Source: Roseburia_C sp900315735 (lineage in GTDB: Bacteria; Bacillota; Clostridia; Lachnospirales; Lachnospiraceae). From it: a DNA stretch of 64,000 nucleotides. The notes below the pieces were generated by a model. The model saw nothing but the letters and a program-made list of their open reading frames with translations. It was not told the origin of the DNA and did no database searches. Location: NCBI GenBank assembly GCA_052118425.1, contig JBQKHF010000016.1. One strand, written 5' to 3'. Of this stretch, positions 8,816 to 17,334 are shown in pieces. The position numbers and the translations under genes were made by a program. The first letter of the stretch is position 1. Each line of letters begins with the position of its first letter.

Positions 8816-9517
8816 CTATTTTTCTGCTTTCCGCTTCATTTTTAAGAGCATTTCCTTATCCTCTTTGGTCACCCGATAGGATTCCCTGATTTTCTGTATC
8901 GCCTTATTGTAAGTCCAGTCATCCAGATGATTTTCTTTGAGATAGGAAAGTGTTTTATCCCGGAATTTTACAAAGCACACGGACAGATTCCAGGCTACTG
9001 CCATTTTCACATAATAGGCATCTTTATGAATCTTATCCATCTCTTCTAATACGCAGTCGATATAATCTTCCGTAATAAAATGGTCTAATAGCATCACAAC
9101 ACCAAACCGAATCAAAAACTCTTCATCACTGCGAAGATAAGGCAGCAGATATTCTAAAACTGCCTCAGGCTCTTTTCTGGCAATTTTTAAGCTTGTGCAG
9201 GTACTGTCACATACCGACCAGTTCTTAATCTTCGGAAGAAAGGCATCAAGATATGGACGGATTCCTGCGAAATCACTTTTCGCATAGCCTAAGGTCATGC
9301 CCTGTAACATGGTCTCTTCCATGGAATCATCCGATGCCTGTAAAAGGTAAGTCCGCCAGTCTCCTTTTGCTAATTCTTTTGCATAAGAACGAAGTAAGGG
9401 CAGCCTTACTCCAAGCACATGTTCTTCTCCCGGAATCAATCCGGCGGAAAAGGTGCCAAAATCCGGTTCTGCCCATTCCATCAACTGCAAGCGAATTTTT
9501 TCATTTAATTCACTCAT
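8816..9517 (-). CDS. DNA alkylation repair protein (AlkD-like)
   Basis: A 233-aa all-helical HEAT-like-repeat protein of the AlkC/AlkD superfamily. Members are monofunctional DNA glycosylases that remove alkylated purines without flipping the base. Family hallmarks visible are the WSVCDSTC segment near residue 100 and the FGVVMLLDHFI repeat. Start ATG sits inside the stop region of a small upstream ORF (8-base overlap, cATGAGTGA), so translation is coupled to the ctpA cluster. It ends at the terminator at 8741-8769. Whether it is an active glycosylase cannot be judged from sequence alone. Confidence 0.88.
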   Translation of the reverse strand: MSELNEKIRLQLMEWAEPDFGTFSAGLIPGEEHVLGVRLPLLRSYAKELAKGDWRTYLLQASDDSMEETMLQGMTLGYAKSDFAGIRPYLDAFLPKIKNWSVCDSTCTSLKIARKEPEAVLEYLLPYLRSDEEFLIRFGVVMLLDHFITEDYIDCVLEEMDKIHKDAYYVKMAVAWNLSVCFVKFRDKTLSYLKENHLDDWTYNKAIQKIRESYRVTKEDKEMLLKMKRKAEK

Positions 9518-9674
9518 GATTTACCTCTGTTGTAATCTCTGTATTCTGTGCATTATCATGTTCTTCCGCATCATGGTACATTCCCTTAAGCACAAGAATC
9601 GTAACCACCAAAAGGATTACTGCCACCACATAGCGAATGACAAGTTTTTTCTTCTCTTCGTTATTCATCTTCAT
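9510..9674 (-). CDS. small single-pass membrane protein
   Basis: A 54-aa ORF not large enough for common cut-offs. It begins MKMNNEEKKKLVIRYV, has one hydrophobic helix (residues 12-30) and an acidic, polar C-terminus. The ATG shares a base with the ctpA stop (TAATG) and has GGAG upstream inside ctpA; its TGA overlaps the alkD-like start. Tight coupling on both sides argues that it is translated. I do not recognise a family; position suggests a link to the CtpA protease or the FtsEX system. Confidence 0.65.
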   Translation of the reverse strand: MKMNNEEKKKLVIRYVVAVILLVVTILVLKGMYHDAEEHDNAQNTEITTEVNHE

Positions 9675-10984
9675 TATTCTTCTCCGTTCAATACTTCAAT
9701 TGCTTTTAACATCTGATTATCCTGCATCTCATCATAAGTACCTTCGGTATCTCCGGTATACTCATATTCAATTTCAACATCCGGTGTAATTCCGGTTCCA
9801 TGGATGTTATCGCCGTTTGGTGTATAATATTTTGCTACTGTAAGCTTGATGGCACTGCCGTCCTTTAACTGCATGATATTCTGCACAATGCCCTTTCCAA
9901 AGGTTGTGGTTCCAATCAGTGTTCCATAATCAAAATCCCGGATGGCTCCTGCAAATATCTCGGATGCACTGGCGGAATTGCCATTGACTAATACTGCAAT
10001 CGGCATATCAAGATAATGCTCTGCATCAGAAGTATAATCCTGGCGGTTGCCATATTTATCTTCCGTATAAACGACGGTTCCTTCCGGAAGAATCGTGTCT
10101 AACATCTGCTGGCAGGATACTACCATTCCGCCGCCGTTATCACGCAGATCAATAATCAGCTTCTCCATGCCCTGACCCTGTAAATCTGTAATTGCATCGG
10201 AAAACTGGGTTGGTGTATTCTCTGCAAATTCAGATACCTGTATGTATCCGATATTATTCTCTAACATCTTATAAGCTACCGTCGGAATATCCACTTTGGC
10301 ACGGGCTACATCAAATTCAAGATTTTCTGATTCCCCTTCTCTTTCAATCACCAGATGAACGGTAGTTCCTTCTTCTCCACGGATGTTGGTTACCAATTCT
10401 GATAATTCCATGGAAGTGGATTCAATATCATCTACTTTGACAATCTTATCGCCTTCTTTTAACCCTGCTTCCTGCGCCGGAGAATTATCATAAATATGGG
10501 TAATGGTTACTTCCATGGTGTTTTTATCCTGGGTAAGTCCTGCCCCGATTCCATAATAATTTGCATGGGTGGATATCATGATATTCTCATATTCTTCCGG
10601 TGTATAATACTCGCTGTACGGGTCTCCGATTCCCTCAAACAGTCCCTTATACATTCCGTTAATCAAATCTTCCTGATCTACATCTTCATAATAATCCGCA
10701 TTAATCTGGTCCGCCAGATTATCAAGCTTATTGATAACATCCTTTGAAAGCAAATCACTGTCAGATGTGGTCACAGTCTGGCTGCCACCAGCTCCACCTT
10801 TTCCGCCAATTACTACGGTGCCACTGTAAATTCCAATCAATAATGCAATCAGCAATACCGCCATAACCGAAGCAGCTCCGGTAATCGCACCATGCCAGTA
10901 TGTTCTTCTCTTTTCCTTCATTTCCTGTCTGATTGCTTCTGCTGAATTTTCTGCTGAATTTGTCTCTTCCCTTAATTCATCCAT
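9674..10984 (-). CDS. ctpA: S41 family C-terminal processing peptidase
   Basis: A 436-aa membrane-anchored serine protease of the CtpA/CtpB/Prc type. A membrane helix (about 33-55) tethers it outside; a PDZ domain (about 125-205, with PAQEAGLKEGDKIVKV) precedes the S41 domain holding the Ser in NGNSASASEIFAGA and the Lys in TTFGKGIVQ, the Ser-Lys dyad. It cuts C-terminal tails of extracytoplasmic proteins. It follows the M23 hydrolase by 16 bases in an ftsE-ftsX-M23-ctpA order also reminiscent of the Bacillus ftsEX-ctpB region. Start ATG after AGAGGAAG. Confidence 0.93.
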   Translation of the reverse strand: MDELREETNSAENSAEAIRQEMKEKRRTYWHGAITGAASVMAVLLIALLIGIYSGTVVIGGKGGAGGSQTVTTSDSDLLSKDVINKLDNLADQINADYYEDVDQEDLINGMYKGLFEGIGDPYSEYYTPEEYENIMISTHANYYGIGAGLTQDKNTMEVTITHIYDNSPAQEAGLKEGDKIVKVDDIESTSMELSELVTNIRGEEGTTVHLVIEREGESENLEFDVARAKVDIPTVAYKMLENNIGYIQVSEFAENTPTQFSDAITDLQGQGMEKLIIDLRDNGGGMVVSCQQMLDTILPEGTVVYTEDKYGNRQDYTSDAEHYLDMPIAVLVNGNSASASEIFAGAIRDFDYGTLIGTTTFGKGIVQNIMQLKDGSAIKLTVAKYYTPNGDNIHGTGITPDVEIEYEYTGDTEGTYDEMQDNQMLKAIEVLNGEE

Positions 10985-11000
10985 CTTTCTTCCTCTTTTA

Positions 11001-12218
11001 CTATTTACTCAGATAATTCCATGGGCTTACATAGCTTCCATTTAAGGATACACCAAAATGCAAATGGTTTCCGGTGGAAATACCGGTGCTTCCCACCTGG
11101 GCAATGGTCTGTCCCGCCGTGACTTTATCACCGGTGGATACTAATAAAGCCGAAGCATGCCCATATACCGTATACAGCCCGCTGCCGTGGCTGATCATTA
11201 CATAATTACCCATTCCATTGTTATATCCTGCGTAAGAAACCGTTCCATCCGCTGCTGCCACAATACTTGCTCCGTAGCTTGCACCAATATCCAGTCCCTT
11301 ATGATTGGAAGATGCTCCCTGGGTCGGAGATAATCTTGTTCCATAATCACTGGTTACTCTGGTACTGCTCGGACACGGCCATACAAAGGCTCCGCCGCTA
11401 TATACATCCCCGGGTGTTGTATCCGGAGTGGTTCCATTCTGCTCTGCTTCCTGTCTTCGTTTCTCTTCTTCCGCTTTCTTTCTGGCTTCCTCCGCCTGAA
11501 TCTGCGCAATAATTTCATTCTGTGCATCAATCTCTGCCTGCACGGCATCTGCATCCGACTGTGCCACGGTAATGTCACTCTTTACTTTATCCAGTTCGTC
11601 TTCCTTGGCATCCATCAATGCCTGCACGGTCTGCTGCTGGGATTCTACCTGTGCCTTCAGCTCTTCCAGTTCTGCATATTCCTGCTCTAACTGTTCCTTG
11701 GTATCCGCCACAGTCTGCACACTGTCTTTGTACTGCTGCAGCATATCTCTATCATATTCTGAAATCTGCCGGATATATTCCGCCTGATTCAAAAATTCCG
11801 TCATACTGCCGGATTCAAAAAATGCTTCCAGATAAGACATTTTTCCACTGTTTTCATACATGAACTGAATCCGCTTGCTCATAGCTTCTGCCTGACTTGC
11901 CACATCTGCCTGGGCAACCTCTAATTCACTCTGGGTATCCGTAATCTGGACACTCTTTTCCTCTAACTGCGCCTGTGTATTGGTAATTTCAAGAGAAATG
12001 CCGGTAAGCTGCTGGTCTAATTCCTTTACCTTGGTCTGAATATCATCCTTGGAATCCTTAAGCCCATCAATAACACTTTGTGCTTCTTCTAACTGCTTCT
12101 CTAAATTTTCTTTTTCCTTCTGTGCATCGGAAAGGCTGCTGGCTGATATCTCCATCACCGGAGAAAGTAACATCACAGCCGTAAGTATCGCAGTTGTTAC
12201 TTTTCTTCGTATCCTCAT
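11001..12218 (-). CDS. M23 peptidoglycan hydrolase with coiled coil (EnvC/PcsB-like)
   Basis: Secreted cell-wall hydrolase of about 405 aa. A signal peptide (about 1-27) is followed by a long coiled coil (about 30-255), a short Pro/Thr linker and a C-terminal M23/LytM domain (about 305-403). Zinc ligands are intact: HKGLD and HLHFG match HxxxD and HxH, so unlike degenerate LytM factors it should be catalytic. It follows ftsX by about 80 bases; FtsEX activates coiled-coil hydrolases (EnvC, PcsB, CwlO) across the membrane, so this is the likely FtsEX effector. The ATG at 12218 fits the signal peptide; the longer reading lacks support. Confidence 0.92.
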   Translation of the reverse strand: MRIRRKVTTAILTAVMLLSPVMEISASSLSDAQKEKENLEKQLEEAQSVIDGLKDSKDDIQTKVKELDQQLTGISLEITNTQAQLEEKSVQITDTQSELEVAQADVASQAEAMSKRIQFMYENSGKMSYLEAFFESGSMTEFLNQAEYIRQISEYDRDMLQQYKDSVQTVADTKEQLEQEYAELEELKAQVESQQQTVQALMDAKEDELDKVKSDITVAQSDADAVQAEIDAQNEIIAQIQAEEARKKAEEEKRRQEAEQNGTTPDTTPGDVYSGGAFVWPCPSSTRVTSDYGTRLSPTQGASSNHKGLDIGASYGASIVAAADGTVSYAGYNNGMGNYVMISHGSGLYTVYGHASALLVSTGDKVTAGQTIAQVGSTGISTGNHLHFGVSLNGSYVSPWNYLSK

Positions 12219-12297
12219 CTTATTCTCATCACCCTTTATATATTCAAACAGGGTATCCCTGTGACTGCCCCCAGTACACAAGTGATACCCCTTGTCC

Positions 12298-13203
12298 TTA
12301 TACTTTCAAATGCTTCTTAATGGTCAGTCGACTGCCAATAAATCCGATTCCCACTCCCAGTAACAGTGAAATCGGAACCAGACTGTGAAACAGCTCTGTA
12401 ACCGGAATGAAATTCATAATATTATTTAAAAAGCTGAATTTGTCCGCTACATATACAATAATTTTGCCATACATGAAGTAAAGCAGAATCAGTGGCAGTG
12501 CAGAACCTAAAAGTCCAATCAACACACCTTCCACTACGAACGGCGCCCGTACAAAAGAATCCGTAGCTCCGATTAACTTCATAATTGCAATCTCTTCTCT
12601 TCGCACCGAGATACCAACGGTAACGGTATTACTGATTAAGAAGATGGCAACCGCAAGCAGTATTAAGATAATGCCCCCGGAAATATATGCAATTAATTTA
12701 TTAAAATCAGACAGTGTATTTGCGACCACTGCGGAATGATGTACTTCCCTTACGCCATCCAATGACTCTAAATATGTAACCAGCGCATCCTGCATGGAAA
12801 CATCTTTCATATAAATTTCATAGCTGGCAGAATTAATCAGCGGATTCTCTGCAAATCCTGCTGCCGCTTCTTCGGAACCACCAAGATATGTCTCTTTACA
12901 TCTTTCCCATGCTTCATCCGCAGAAATAAATTCATAGCTGGCAACTTCCACACGTTTGCTGATTTTATTGCCAATCTCATCTATCTGCTCCTGCGAAATT
13001 CCCTCATCAAAGAAAACAGAGACTGCAACGCCTTCCTCTGCCTCTTTTACCATTGACTGGAAGTTCTCTACAATGGAATAGAAAAGTCCAAACAAAAAGA
13101 TGCAGGCACACATGGTTGCAATAGATGCTACCGAAAACATTTTATTACGCCAGATATTCTTGATACCCTGCTTTACCGAATAGAAAAATGAACTAATCCT
13201 CAT
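12298..13203 (-). CDS. ftsX: cell division ABC transporter permease FtsX
   Basis: Membrane partner of FtsE, passing cytoplasmic ATP hydrolysis to extracellular wall hydrolases. The 301-aa protein has the FtsX layout: a first helix (about 21-45), an extracellular domain (about 50-165), then three helices with the FtsX permease core (ISNTVTVGISVRREEI). The ATG at 13203 overlaps the ftsE stop by 11 bases and has GGGTGAT upstream; an earlier in-frame ATG is less likely. Confidence 0.95.
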   Translation of the reverse strand: MRISSFFYSVKQGIKNIWRNKMFSVASIATMCACIFLFGLFYSIVENFQSMVKEAEEGVAVSVFFDEGISQEQIDEIGNKISKRVEVASYEFISADEAWERCKETYLGGSEEAAAGFAENPLINSASYEIYMKDVSMQDALVTYLESLDGVREVHHSAVVANTLSDFNKLIAYISGGIILILLAVAIFLISNTVTVGISVRREEIAIMKLIGATDSFVRAPFVVEGVLIGLLGSALPLILLYFMYGKIIVYVADKFSFLNNIMNFIPVTELFHSLVPISLLLGVGIGFIGSRLTIKKHLKV

Positions 13204-13876
13204 CGCTGCAATCACCCTTCTCGTCACTGATAATGACGCCTTTCTTCATTGTGATTACACGTTTCTTCATTGCCTTAACAATCTCAAGATTATGTGTAAC
13301 AACGACTACCGTCGTTCCCTTCTGGTTAATCTCCTCTAAGAGCTTCATAATCTCCCATGCATTATGGTTATCGAGATTACCGGTCGGCTCATCTGCCAAA
13401 AGAATCTTCGGCTGGTTTACCAGTGCTCTTGCAATGGCAACTCGCTGCTGTTCTCCACCGGATAACTGCTTCGGATAAGATTTGTATTTGGCTGCCAGTC
13501 CTACCATAGACAACATGGTCGGCACACTGCTTCTTATGGTCCGTGCCGGAGTACCGATTACTTTCTGGGCAAATGCTACATTTTCATATACATTTCTGTC
13601 TTTTAACAAGCGGAAATCCTGGAACACAACACCTACATTACGGCGATATTTCGGTATCTGTTTTCTCCTGATTGCATTTAAATTACGATTATTAATCGTA
13701 ATTACTCCCTTGGTCGGCTCTAATTCTTTTAACAGTAATTTAATCAGTGTTGACTTTCCGGAGCCGCTGTTTCCAACGATAAAAACAAATTCCCCTTCTT
13801 CTATATTAAGACTGATATCATTTAATGCCGGTATTCCTGCCGAATATGACTTGCTTACATGTTCAAGCTTAATCAT
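13193..13876 (-). CDS. ftsE: cell division ATP-binding protein FtsE
   Basis: ABC ATPase of the FtsEX complex. The 227-aa protein has Walker A GNSGSGKST (about 36-44), the Q-loop, signature LSGGEQQR and Walker B ILLADEPTGNLD. Start ATG with TTAGGAGG upstream. It overlaps ftsX, fixing their stoichiometry by coupling. The upstream gene is a PucR-type regulator that ends only 23 bases before, and no terminator is visible between. Confidence 0.96.
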   Translation of the reverse strand: MIKLEHVSKSYSAGIPALNDISLNIEEGEFVFIVGNSGSGKSTLIKLLLKELEPTKGVITINNRNLNAIRRKQIPKYRRNVGVVFQDFRLLKDRNVYENVAFAQKVIGTPARTIRSSVPTMLSMVGLAAKYKSYPKQLSGGEQQRVAIARALVNQPKILLADEPTGNLDNHNAWEIMKLLEEINQKGTTVVVVTHNLEIVKAMKKRVITMKKGVIISDEKGDCSDED

Positions 13877-13898
13877 GTGTTCCTCCTAAAACTGCTGC

Positions 13899-14987
13899 TT
13901 AGTAATCCAATGTCTCCATATATTTCATATATTTTACTACCATTAATGCGATTTTAAATGTAATGGCATCTTCAAATACCCGAAGGTCTAAGCCTGTGCT
14001 CTTCTGCAGTTTATCCAGCCGGTATACCAGTGTATTTCTGTGTATGTATAACTGTCTGGATGTCTCTGAAACGTTCAGGCTGTTTTCAAAGAATTTATTG
14101 ATGGTAGTCAGTGTCTCTTCATCAAAATCATCCGGAGATTTTCCATCGAAAATCTCTTTGATAAACATTTTGCAAAGCGGAATCGGGAGCTGATAAATCA
14201 GACGTCCAATTCCCAGTGCGGAATATGCGATAATATTCTTCTCTTCGAAGAAAATCTTTCCTACATCCAATGCCATGCGGGCTTCTTTATAAGAACGGGA
14301 TACTTCCTTAATCTCATTTACTACAGTACCATATGCGATATACGCCTCACAGTCTGCATCTGCCTTGAAAAGATTTAAGATAACTTCTGCCGTTTTCTCC
14401 AAATCCTCATAGGTCTCATTTTCTGCAAGCTCTTTTACCACAATGATATTTTTCTCATCTACTGCTGTCACAAAATCCTTGGACTTGCCGCCAAAGATAC
14501 TGCGTACCTTTTCCAGCTCATTTCCATCCTTTTCCCGGTTGGTCTCTACAATATATACCACGCGGCGTACTTCCGTCTCAATATGAAGCTTCTTCGCACG
14601 GTTATAAATATCTACTAAAAGAAGATTATCCAATAAAAGATTCTTGATAAAGTTGTCCTTATCAAACCGTTCCTTATATGCTACCAGAAGATTCTGAATC
14701 TGGAAACCGGCAATTTTTCCCACCATATACACATCATCACTGTCACCATTTGCCAGTAAAACATATTCTATCTGATGATCATCAAAAACTTTAAAGAACT
14801 GGCATCCCTGAATCACCTGACTGTCTGCCGGAGATTCTACAAACGCCAATGCAGGATTGATATAATTATCTGCATCCGGAAATGTGGTTGCCAATACTTT
14901 CCCCTCAGTATCGATAATACACATATCCACTCGTGTAATCCCTTTCAAACCGTCAATTGTGTTTTGAAGTATCTGATTTGAAATCAT
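13899..14987 (-). CDS. CdaR/PucR-type transcriptional regulator
   Basis: A 362-aa regulator. The N-terminal part (about 1-135) resembles the sugar-diacid recognition domain, the middle a GGDEF-like CdaR domain, and the C-terminus a PucR-type helix-turn-helix (about 300-355: NVSETSRQLYIHRNTLVYRL). Family members sense small acids or purine products and activate neighbouring or distant genes. The ATG at 14987 follows GAAGGAG. No catabolic operon adjoins it; the ftsE cluster follows directly. Its ligand is unknown. Confidence 0.85.
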   Translation of the reverse strand: MISNQILQNTIDGLKGITRVDMCIIDTEGKVLATTFPDADNYINPALAFVESPADSQVIQGCQFFKVFDDHQIEYVLLANGDSDDVYMVGKIAGFQIQNLLVAYKERFDKDNFIKNLLLDNLLLVDIYNRAKKLHIETEVRRVVYIVETNREKDGNELEKVRSIFGGKSKDFVTAVDEKNIIVVKELAENETYEDLEKTAEVILNLFKADADCEAYIAYGTVVNEIKEVSRSYKEARMALDVGKIFFEEKNIIAYSALGIGRLIYQLPIPLCKMFIKEIFDGKSPDDFDEETLTTINKFFENSLNVSETSRQLYIHRNTLVYRLDKLQKSTGLDLRVFEDAITFKIALMVVKYMKYMETLDY

Positions 14988-15033
14988 ACTTTTTTCTCCT
15001 TCTCTTATCAATATCGCCCCAGTTACTGGACAA

Positions 15034-15066
15034 CTTTCACAAAAAATTCGCATCCTTTTGTGAAAG
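15034..15066. promoter_or_regulatory. inverted repeat upstream of the CdaR/PucR-type gene
   Basis: CTTTCACAAAA and TTTTGTGAAAG flank 11 bases, about 50 bases upstream of the regulator start. The symmetry suits an operator (possibly autoregulation) or an RNA hairpin. No T-run follows on the minus strand. Confidence 0.45.
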
Positions 15067-15137
15067 ATAAAACTCTTTGAATCCTATTTTAATGCAAAAC
15101 GTCAAAAAAATAAAGAGGAAATGTGAATATTTTTATG

Positions 15138-16010
15138 CTAATATTCCAAAAAACCTTCTCCCAGCACTTCCCGGGCATCCGTCACAATTACAAAAGCATG
15201 CGGGTCAAGTTCCATTACCGTCTCTTTCAGCTCTACAATTTCCTTTTTGGATACCACACAAAAGAGCATGTCCTTCTCATTTCCGGAGTACATTCCCTTT
15301 GCATGGATTGCCGTAACACCGCGGTTCATCCGGTGCATCAGCGCATCCGACACTTCAGTGGCATCCGCCGTAATGATATATGCCGCCTTGGAATATTTGA
15401 TTCCCTCCATGATAGCATCCGACACTTCCGTTGTTATAAATATTGCTACCACCGCATACAATGCCGGCTTTACTCCAAAGAAAAACATTCCGCTTAACAC
15501 AATGATGCCATCTAATACCAGCATAATCTGTGCAATGGTATATGTTTTCAGAAAATGCTGCACTAAAGAGGCTACCATATCCGTTCCTCCGGTAGAGGAC
15601 TTTGTCACCAGAACCAGACCAATTCCCGCTCCGGAAATGCAGCCGCCATAAATAGCTGCCAGCATATAATCATCCTGGGCGATATTCCAGTGGGGCAATA
15701 TCAGAAGCCAGAAGGAAAGCATCACCATTCCATACAATGCCCGCCGCAGATACTTCTTTCCCTTTAATCTCCATGCGCATAAAAAAACCGGAAGATTCAA
15801 CGCCAGGTTCGTAAACCATAACGGAATTCCTCCGGGAATCCATTTCACTGTCAGTTGTTTGATAAGAATTGCAACTCCGGTAAATCCACCAACAACCATT
15901 CCTACCGGGTCATAGATGGACTGAATTGCTATACCCATAAGGCAGGTTCCTGCTGTCATACACAAATAATCCACTATGGCCGGTCTTTTATATCCCAGAC
16001 CCATAACCAT
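15138..16010 (-). CDS. YitT family membrane protein
   Basis: A 290-aa integral membrane protein: about five helices in residues 12-185, then a soluble C-terminal DUF2179 domain (about 200-288, VVSKKEIVELKETVMELD). The YitT family is widespread in Firmicutes with no settled biochemical role. B. subtilis has a member (YvjA) in the same neighbourhood as prfB and ftsEX, and prfB and ftsEX are also nearby here, so the grouping looks conserved. Start ATG follows AAAGGAAAC; the WecG/TagA gene ends 9 bases upstream. Confidence 0.9.
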   Translation of the reverse strand: MVMGLGYKRPAIVDYLCMTAGTCLMGIAIQSIYDPVGMVVGGFTGVAILIKQLTVKWIPGGIPLWFTNLALNLPVFLCAWRLKGKKYLRRALYGMVMLSFWLLILPHWNIAQDDYMLAAIYGGCISGAGIGLVLVTKSSTGGTDMVASLVQHFLKTYTIAQIMLVLDGIIVLSGMFFFGVKPALYAVVAIFITTEVSDAIMEGIKYSKAAYIITADATEVSDALMHRMNRGVTAIHAKGMYSGNEKDMLFCVVSKKEIVELKETVMELDPHAFVIVTDAREVLGEGFLEY

Positions 16011-16019
16011 CCGTTTCCT

Positions 16020-16691
16020 TTAGTCTTTATTATATTTGTGTAATTTGCTCTGCAGTTTCTTCTTATGAATCAATCTGCCCGCTATCTGGGATATTCTGCT
16101 GATACGGGAACGTGGTGCATAATCACCGCTTAACCCATACCAGATTTTAGCATCCAGCTTATTTTTATTCTCTGTTAAAAACTGTTCCTGCAACGGGGAT
16201 GGCAGAATGGAAAAGATAACATCTGCACTGGCACTGTTAATCTCATTTACCACGCTTTCATAGTCATTGGACTTTTCCTCGATTGCACAATGACCAGCCA
16301 CCTCAATCCGTTCGTATTTTCCCACAAGGAAATGCTCTAACTGCTCTTCCTGGGCAATGGTCTCTGCCAGCAAAAATACTCTCTTATGATTGCGGATAAT
16401 CCGTTTGATGAATTCCCGGAAGAAATCATGATTAATGGTCTCACTAATCCGCTGGCTGGAATGTACGCCTGCTGCAATCAGAATTTCCTTCTCTCCGATG
16501 ACTGCAAGGTCTAACTGCTCCATGCACGACCGCACTGTCTCATCCTGACCTGCCAGCTCTAACATCTTCATATCTATGGTCTCTATGGTATTCATTACCG
16601 TGTTATCCAGATAGTTTTCCACCTGCATCATTGCTTCACGGACTGTATAATTGTCTACTTCTATTCCCAGTATATCGATTTTCTTTAACAT
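16020..16691 (-). CDS. WecG/TagA/CpsF family glycosyltransferase
   Basis: A 223-aa GT26-type enzyme that transfers an N-acetylhexosamine(uronate) to a lipid-linked sugar in teichoic-acid-like or surface polysaccharide synthesis. Recognisable segments are ILGIEVDNYTVREA at the start, the central HDFFREFIKRI region, and the C-terminal WYGLSGDYAPRSRISRI. It is slightly shorter than TagA proteins (about 240-255). It has its own promoter (16739-16767) and is followed 9 bases later by the YitT gene. No other polysaccharide genes are near. Confidence 0.85.
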   Translation of the reverse strand: MLKKIDILGIEVDNYTVREAMMQVENYLDNTVMNTIETIDMKMLELAGQDETVRSCMEQLDLAVIGEKEILIAAGVHSSQRISETINHDFFREFIKRIIRNHKRVFLLAETIAQEEQLEHFLVGKYERIEVAGHCAIEEKSNDYESVVNEINSASADVIFSILPSPLQEQFLTENKNKLDAKIWYGLSGDYAPRSRISRISQIAGRLIHKKKLQSKLHKYNKD

Positions 16692-16738
16692 CTTACACCT
16701 GTCTTATTCTATGCATTTCCATGCGCTTTTATGCAAGT

Positions 16739-16767
16739 AGTATAGCAAAAGCTCTTATTTTTTTCAA
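16739..16767 (-). promoter_or_regulatory. sigma-A promoter of the WecG/TagA gene
   Basis: Minus strand TTGAAA, 17-base spacer, TATACT, with a TGC extended -10 element, about 45 bases upstream of the ATG. Confidence 0.75.
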
Positions 16768-16983
16768 CCATTGTGCAAATTTTCTGTAACTATTTTCTCA
16801 GGCTGCCTTTTTACACCTTTGTAAATAAACTGACATTTTCAGACAATTTTATATGATTTTTTCAATATTGCAATGTCAATAGATTTTGTATATTTTTTTG
16901 AAAAGTTATCAACTTTATCATTTGTTCACAAAACGTCCGTTCTTATTTTTCACTATGTAAACCTATATTTTTCTCCTTTTTTC

Positions 16984-17054
16984 TGTGGATAATGTGTATA
17001 ACTTGGTGTATAACTCCTTTTTTTCGATATTTCCACATTTTTCGATGTGGATAA
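16984..17054. promoter_or_regulatory. cluster of DnaA boxes
   Basis: Two perfect 9-mers TGTGGATAA (16984-16992 and 17046-17054, same direction) and one single-mismatch TGTGTATAA (16993-17001) lie within 71 bases. Two-mismatch versions occur at 16906-16914, 16922-16930, 17005-17013 and 17029-17037. Perfect boxes are expected less than once per 64 kb by chance. See findings. Confidence 0.6.
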
Positions 17055-17129
17055 CTTTTTGGAGTTTTTTATGATTTCCGGCACTTTTTTTCGACGGTCT
17101 TCTTCTTTTTGTGCATATTGTATATTTCG

Positions 17130-17174
17130 AAAAAAGAAGTGTAAAATTGTCTCATTGCAATTTACACTTCTTTT
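17130..17174 (-). terminator. terminator of the aldo/keto reductase gene
   Basis: AAAAGAAGTGTAAA-TTG pairs with CAATTTTACACTTCTTTT (one bulge), followed on the minus strand by TTTTTTCG. It is also T-flanked on the plus strand. Confidence 0.8.
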
Positions 17175-17334
17175 CCGTCAAATGAATTTCATTTTATTTT
17201 TTCCGGCTGGTACCTCTGTCCCATCTTTCTATTTACATAATACCGGATTCGTTCACATAACTATCCTGCCCAGATAATTGTATGGACAATTCTCTCTGCC
17301 ATCCTTTCCAACGATGCGGTTGTTTTTCCATCGG

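Larger units (their letters stand above)
16692..17334. other. AT-rich gene-free region with DnaA-box cluster
   Basis: 643 bases without a credible gene. It contains the glycosyltransferase promoter, a group of DnaA boxes at 16984-17054, long T-runs, and the terminator of the aldo/keto reductase gene. The short plus-strand ORF at 17047-17277 has no start signals or recognisable content and is not called. Confidence 0.7.

Noticed and set aside
12225..12290. Regulatory hairpin GGGTATC/GATACCC before the M23 gene
   Set aside because: Only a 7-bp stem with a long loop; too weak to call.
16692..17334. Chromosomal replication origin
   Set aside because: DnaA boxes and AT-rich DNA are there, but no dnaA, dnaN, rpmH or parB is near and genes on both sides point the same way rather than diverging.
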